Source of the DNA: Deltaproteobacteria bacterium
GTDB taxonomy: Bacteria; Desulfobacterota; GWC2-55-46
Direction: 5' to 3'
DNA: 64,000 nt
NCBI GenBank assembly: GCA_016218105.1
Contig: JACRET010000001.1
Span: 29,527 to 93,526, forward strand
A model generated the notes under the pieces. That model was not told the DNA's origin, did no database searches, and was given only the letters and a program-made list of their open reading frames with translations. The position numbers and the translations under genes were made by a program. Below, in pieces: positions 61,410 to 64,000 of the stretch (the first letter of the stretch is position 1; each line of letters begins with the position of its first letter).

Positions 61410-61817
61410 CTATTTCGCATGGCACGAGGTGCAGAGTTTGCTTTGTGAATTATCCACGGACAGCATCGGGTCCGGGACCGCGCCCTGCTTCCTCTGTCCG
61501 GCGAGGATTAAATGTCCGGTTTTTGAATACTCTACATGGCAGGTAACGCATGCTATCCTGTTGTCTACAAGCCTGATGGCTGGAATCAGGGCCGAAGGCC
61601 TGACAAGCCCGCGGTTTTTTGAAGCGGCCAGCGCGTAATCCGAAGGGACAGCATGGCCGCAGTCTCCGGAGTGGCAGACCTGTGAATCTGACACTGTTTC
61701 ATGACAGCTTATGCATTCCTCTGACTCGCGGTCCAGAGGAGACGCCGCGAAAGAAGCCCCCGCGATCATCAAAACCGCCGCCAAACCCATCAGCGCTGTC
61801 TTTAGAAATCCTTTCAT
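61410..61817 (-). CDS. Small trihaem cytochrome c
   Basis: 135 residues. Signal peptide ending ASFA, and three CXXCH sites (CISCH, CVTCH, CTSCH-AK at the very C-terminus), plus an extra Cys pair in VCHSGDCGH that does not match CXXCH. Resembles small c3/doubled-CXXCH periplasmic carriers. Single gene on the minus strand between the riboswitch promoter and R1 copy B. Redox partner unknown. Confidence 0.88.
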   Translation of the reverse strand: MKGFLKTALMGLAAVLMIAGASFAASPLDRESEECISCHETVSDSQVCHSGDCGHAVPSDYALAASKNRGLVRPSALIPAIRLVDNRIACVTCHVEYSKTGHLILAGQRKQGAVPDPMLSVDNSQSKLCTSCHAK

Positions 61818-61911
61818 TCCAACATCCCCTGTTTACGGGTTTAAAACCACGCCCCGCAGCTTTCGTGTCTTAAAAACTCTCCCGGGAGAATCGCCTCTCA
61901 TGGGCTTAAGT

Positions 61912-62027
61912 ATTCAATTACCCCGCCATAAATGGCGGGGATTGTCGGCAAGGTACTTTTTTCCATTTTTATTGCTCGGCTCTGACCCGCCCTTAAAAGG
62001 GCGGGAATTCGCCGAGCACCCGATTAA
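61912..62027 (-). repeat. Structured repeat R1, copy B
   Basis: Minus strand TTAATCGGG to GGGTAATTGAAT. Outer stem GCTCGGC / GCCGAGC around the CCCGCCC hairpin; second hairpin CCCCGCC / GGCGGGG. Both stems differ from copy A by paired substitutions. Supplies the end of the TAA stop (62024-62026) of the beta-barrel gene. Confidence 0.8.
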
Positions 62028-62944
62028 AATGTATATTTAAGCCCTACAAGCGCGGCATAAGAGTCCCACACAACCTGGTTAAGCCTTGTGTCCGAGCTGG
62101 TGCCGTCCGAAAAATAGGTCCTGTCCAGGCCCGAAGTCGCCTTCCAGTATTGCGCGTCCAATGTGCCTACAAAAGACCAGCGGTCATTAAGCTTATAATC
62201 GCCGTCAAGGGCGAATACGAACCCGCTTCCGTCGGCCCAATGCTCGTAACTGACCGGGTGCTCAAAATCATCCCTTAAATTCCAGTTTGCGTAAGCATAG
62301 TAATCAGCGAGATGGTATTCGAGCTTCGTAAGAAGCGCCCATTGTTTTGTTGCGTAATGGATATCCGTTCCTATCCACGGCCCCTGCCACCGTGCCCTGT
62401 AGGAGCTGTCCAGTCCGGAAAACGCGCCTGTCTCCGGGATGGTCTGGAATCCGTCCGTTATTGTAAGATTCTGTTTATGATATGAATATCCGATCATCGG
62501 TATGAGCTCAACGCCGCCTCTTACGGACCTTATCCTGTACCCTATGCCTGCGGTGCCGTCCAACACATAGCCTGAATCGGAATTATTATTAGAGCGGGAG
62601 AACTCGGAGTTGTGATTATCTTCAAGATAATCGGAATCCTGGTTGTTCCCGGAAAAGATAAACCCGTAGTCTAACGATGCCCTGCCGTAGAGGAACTGCC
62701 CTTCGTAAAAATTGTACGCCGCTTTTACATTATAGCTCGAAATATCGCTCCAGGTCAGTTCGGATAGGATGTTAGGGCAGCAACCGTTGATATCGCCCGC
62801 TATGCTCCATTGGAGCTCATCCACCCTGTAACCCGTGCTCAGGGTAAACTCAGACCTCGTCTGGGCCTCAGAGTTCCAGGCGAAAAAAAAGACTGCACAC
62901 AAGACACACGGGATGTACACAAAATATCTGGCTATCTTTCTCAT
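62024..62944 (-). CDS. Outer-membrane beta-barrel protein (omptin-like size)
   Basis: 306 residues. Signal peptide ending NSEA, then about ten amphipathic strands rich in aromatics (EFTLSTGYRVDELQWSIAG; YNVKAAYNFYEGQFLYGRA; WSFVGTLDAQYWKA) and C-terminal YAALVGLKYTF with the terminal Phe BAM signal. Size and aromatic girdles resemble omptins or chlamydial-type OMPs, but I did not identify the omptin Asp/His catalytic sites with certainty. AAGGAG before the ATG. Confidence 0.8.
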   Translation of the reverse strand: MRKIARYFVYIPCVLCAVFFFAWNSEAQTRSEFTLSTGYRVDELQWSIAGDINGCCPNILSELTWSDISSYNVKAAYNFYEGQFLYGRASLDYGFIFSGNNQDSDYLEDNHNSEFSRSNNNSDSGYVLDGTAGIGYRIRSVRGGVELIPMIGYSYHKQNLTITDGFQTIPETGAFSGLDSSYRARWQGPWIGTDIHYATKQWALLTKLEYHLADYYAYANWNLRDDFEHPVSYEHWADGSGFVFALDGDYKLNDRWSFVGTLDAQYWKATSGLDRTYFSDGTSSDTRLNQVVWDSYAALVGLKYTF

Positions 62945-62981
62945 CCAATCTCCTTATTGGGATTCAGGTCAATTTCGGTCA

Positions 62982-63293
62982 TTACCCGCTTATGATCCCA
63001 TATCTTGCCTCGGTAATGCCTTCCGAATTACATATCGGGCATTTACCGGGATTTTTCAGTCTTTCACGTTTTCTGAACACAAACCCGCAATCCAGGCACC
63101 TGGCCGGCTCAATCACGAACCGCCCTGACATGTCAGCCCTCGCTTTAGAAAGGGACTTGGCGACATGAGGAAGATGGTCGATGACGTCCTTTTCCTTAAT
63201 TCCAACCGCTTTGGAAATATCCTTGGTGGTGAGCATCCCGCCTTTCAGGGCCTCTATTATCTTCTGCCGGATTGTAAGTTCGACTGGGGTCAC
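62982..63293 (-). CDS. Small HTH/zinc-ribbon regulator-like protein
   Basis: 103 residues. N-terminal winged-helix-like region (TIRQKIIEALKGGMLTTKDISKAVGIKEKDVIDHL) followed by a zinc ribbon with CLDC and CPIC. The same two-part plan occurs in a widespread family of small putative transcriptional regulators. GTG start; 37 nt upstream of the beta-barrel gene on the same strand and perhaps co-transcribed with it. Target unknown. Confidence 0.8.
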   Translation of the reverse strand: MTPVELTIRQKIIEALKGGMLTTKDISKAVGIKEKDVIDHLPHVAKSLSKARADMSGRFVIEPARCLDCGFVFRKRERLKNPGKCPICNSEGITEARYGIISG

Positions 63294-63428
63294 TGTTTTA
63301 CCAGTAAGATTGAGTATCCGGCTGCGAAATTAAGTTCGCGGCCTTTTTACAATTATGGTACAATATCATATAGGAAGTAGTACTGAAAAGGATTTCATAG
63401 GGGTTAAAAAAGAGTTTATAAATTTATG

Positions 63429-63457
63429 TTGACATCGATTGCGATTTTACATATACT
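63429..63457 (+). promoter_or_regulatory. Strong sigma-70 promoter of the cold-shock gene
   Basis: TTGACA (63429-63434), 17 nt, TATACT (63452-63457). A dyad CTCAAC / GTTGAG (63456-63476) starts within the -10 box. The leader is about 95 nt, as is common for csp mRNAs. Confidence 0.8.
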
Positions 63458-63556
63458 CAACATTACATAAGTTGAGAGCAGGTTGTATGCAGTTCAGAAA
63501 ACTGGGATTGCGCAGACCTCGATGAGCTTATAAATTTTAGAAAGGAGGTTTGTGCC

Positions 63557-63757
63557 ATGCCGACAGGTAAAGTGAAGTGGTTCAATGAATCAAAGGGTTT
63601 TGGTTTCATCGAGCAGGAATCAGGCGAGGATGTATTTGTCCATTATTCATCTATTCAGGGTGATGGATTCAAGACCCTCAGGGAAGGCCAGAGCGTAAGG
63701 TTCGAAGTAACAAAAGACGCAAAGGGCTCTAAGGCCGTAAACGTTATCCCTGAGTAA
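63557..63757 (+). CDS. Cold-shock protein, CspA family
   Basis: 66 residues, one cold-shock domain with RNP1 KGFGFIEQ and RNP2 [23 protein letters not shown] at the N-terminus. RNA-binding chaperone. AAAGGAGG 9 nt before the ATG. Has its own promoter, long leader and terminator, so monocistronic. Confidence 0.96.
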   Translation: MPTGKVKWFNESKGFGFIEQESGEDVFVHYSSIQGDGFKTLREGQSVRFEVTKDAKGSKAVNVIPE

Positions 63758-63775
63758 TTTGGGATAAAAAAAACT

Positions 63776-63813
63776 AAAAACCCCTCATCAGAAATGATGA
63801 GGGGTTTTTTTTT
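63776..63813 (+). terminator. Terminator of the cold-shock gene
   Basis: AAAAACCCCTCATCA / TGATGAGGGGTTTTT stem with GAAA loop and nine T's. Confidence 0.95.
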
Positions 63814-63860
63814 GCTTCAACCAGGCGTAGGCTGCGTTGGTAAATATGACAGCCTCCTCT

Positions 63861-64000
63861 TTAATACACCGCATTAAAAAGGCTCAATATGTGCGGGACG
63901 ACCTGCTTCTTCCTTGAAATGACGTTTTTAAGCTCATATACGTTCTCATCGAGCTTAGGATAATCCAGCTTATACATTATCTCCCGCTCTCCTATGGCTA
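63861..64000 (-). CDS. Unidentified protein, C-terminal fragment
   Basis: Minus-strand frame open from the window edge to a TAA at 63861-63863, about 46 codons: ...REIMYKLDYPKLDENVYELK...KKQVVPHILSLFNAVY. Composition and lack of stops look protein-like, and it converges on the cold-shock gene terminator. I do not recognise the family. Confidence 0.5.
   Translation of the reverse strand, partial: AIGEREIMYKLDYPKLDENVYELKNVISRKKQVVPHILSLFNAVY

Overview
The window looks like a chromosome segment of a Gram-negative, probably anaerobic or microaerophilic bacterium of the Desulfobacterota ('Deltaproteobacteria') or Nitrospirota type. This is an inference from gene content: multihaem c-type cytochromes, a type IV pilus locus with PilSR and a sigma-54 pilA promoter, a UGA-encoded selenoprotein, Mla lipid transport, outer-membrane beta-barrels, a Sat-CysC fusion and an AsrC/Dsr-like sulfite reductase. 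Gene density is high, no rRNA, tRNA, CRISPR array or transposase was recognised, and intergenic space is rich in short palindromic repeats.

Layout. 1-6.3 kb: HtrA-type protease (cut by the window edge), hexahaem cytochrome, a GrdB-like selenoprotein with a visible SECIS hairpin, monohaem cytochrome, CopA copper ATPase. 6.4-14.3 kb (+): eight-gene run of three radical-SAM enzymes, a TPP-dependent E1 alpha/beta pair, two glycosyltransferases and a membrane protein, probably making a surface glycan or glycolipid. 14.4-28.4 kb (-): type IV pilus locus pilB-pilT-pilC-pilS-pilR, three GT-C/TPR membrane proteins and pilA, two of the GT-C proteins flanking pilA. 28.4-32.3 kb: response regulator, haem-containing sensor kinase, pgsA, lytic transglycosylase. 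32.6 kb (+): nadB. 34.2-38.8 kb (-): mlaE-mlaF-mlaD, TPR lipoprotein and a hybrid kinase. 39.4-47.1 kb (-): beta-barrel, CsgG/DUF799/FlgT/LPP20/SLH lipoprotein cluster, a pilin-like protein and a HAMP protein.

48.4-61.3 kb (-): a large sulfur-assimilation locus. Sulfate import (DASS), Sat-CysC, CysQ and CysH give sulfite; an AsrC/Dsr-like reductase gives sulfide. A MoaD/ThiS-like carrier ending Gly-Gly-Ala-Phe, a JAMM protease, a ThiF/MoeB-like activator, TusA, a NIL protein, a CysM-like enzyme and a threonine-synthase-like enzyme look like a protein-thiocarboxylate route to cysteine and homocysteine. The last unit is headed by a SAM-I riboswitch, and the cysM unit by a promoter carrying repeated operator-like sites. 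61.4-64 kb: trihaem cytochrome, beta-barrel, HTH/zinc-ribbon protein, cold-shock protein and a truncated unknown.

Best leads: (1) the UGA selenoprotein; (2) the capped sulfur carrier with its JAMM protease under SAM/cysteine-type control; (3) a structured repeat with two covarying stems, sitting flush with stop codons; (4) the same 14-15 bp palindrome as an upstream site at pilA and an operator-like site at pilB; (5) GT-C proteins flanking pilA, suggesting pilin glycosylation.
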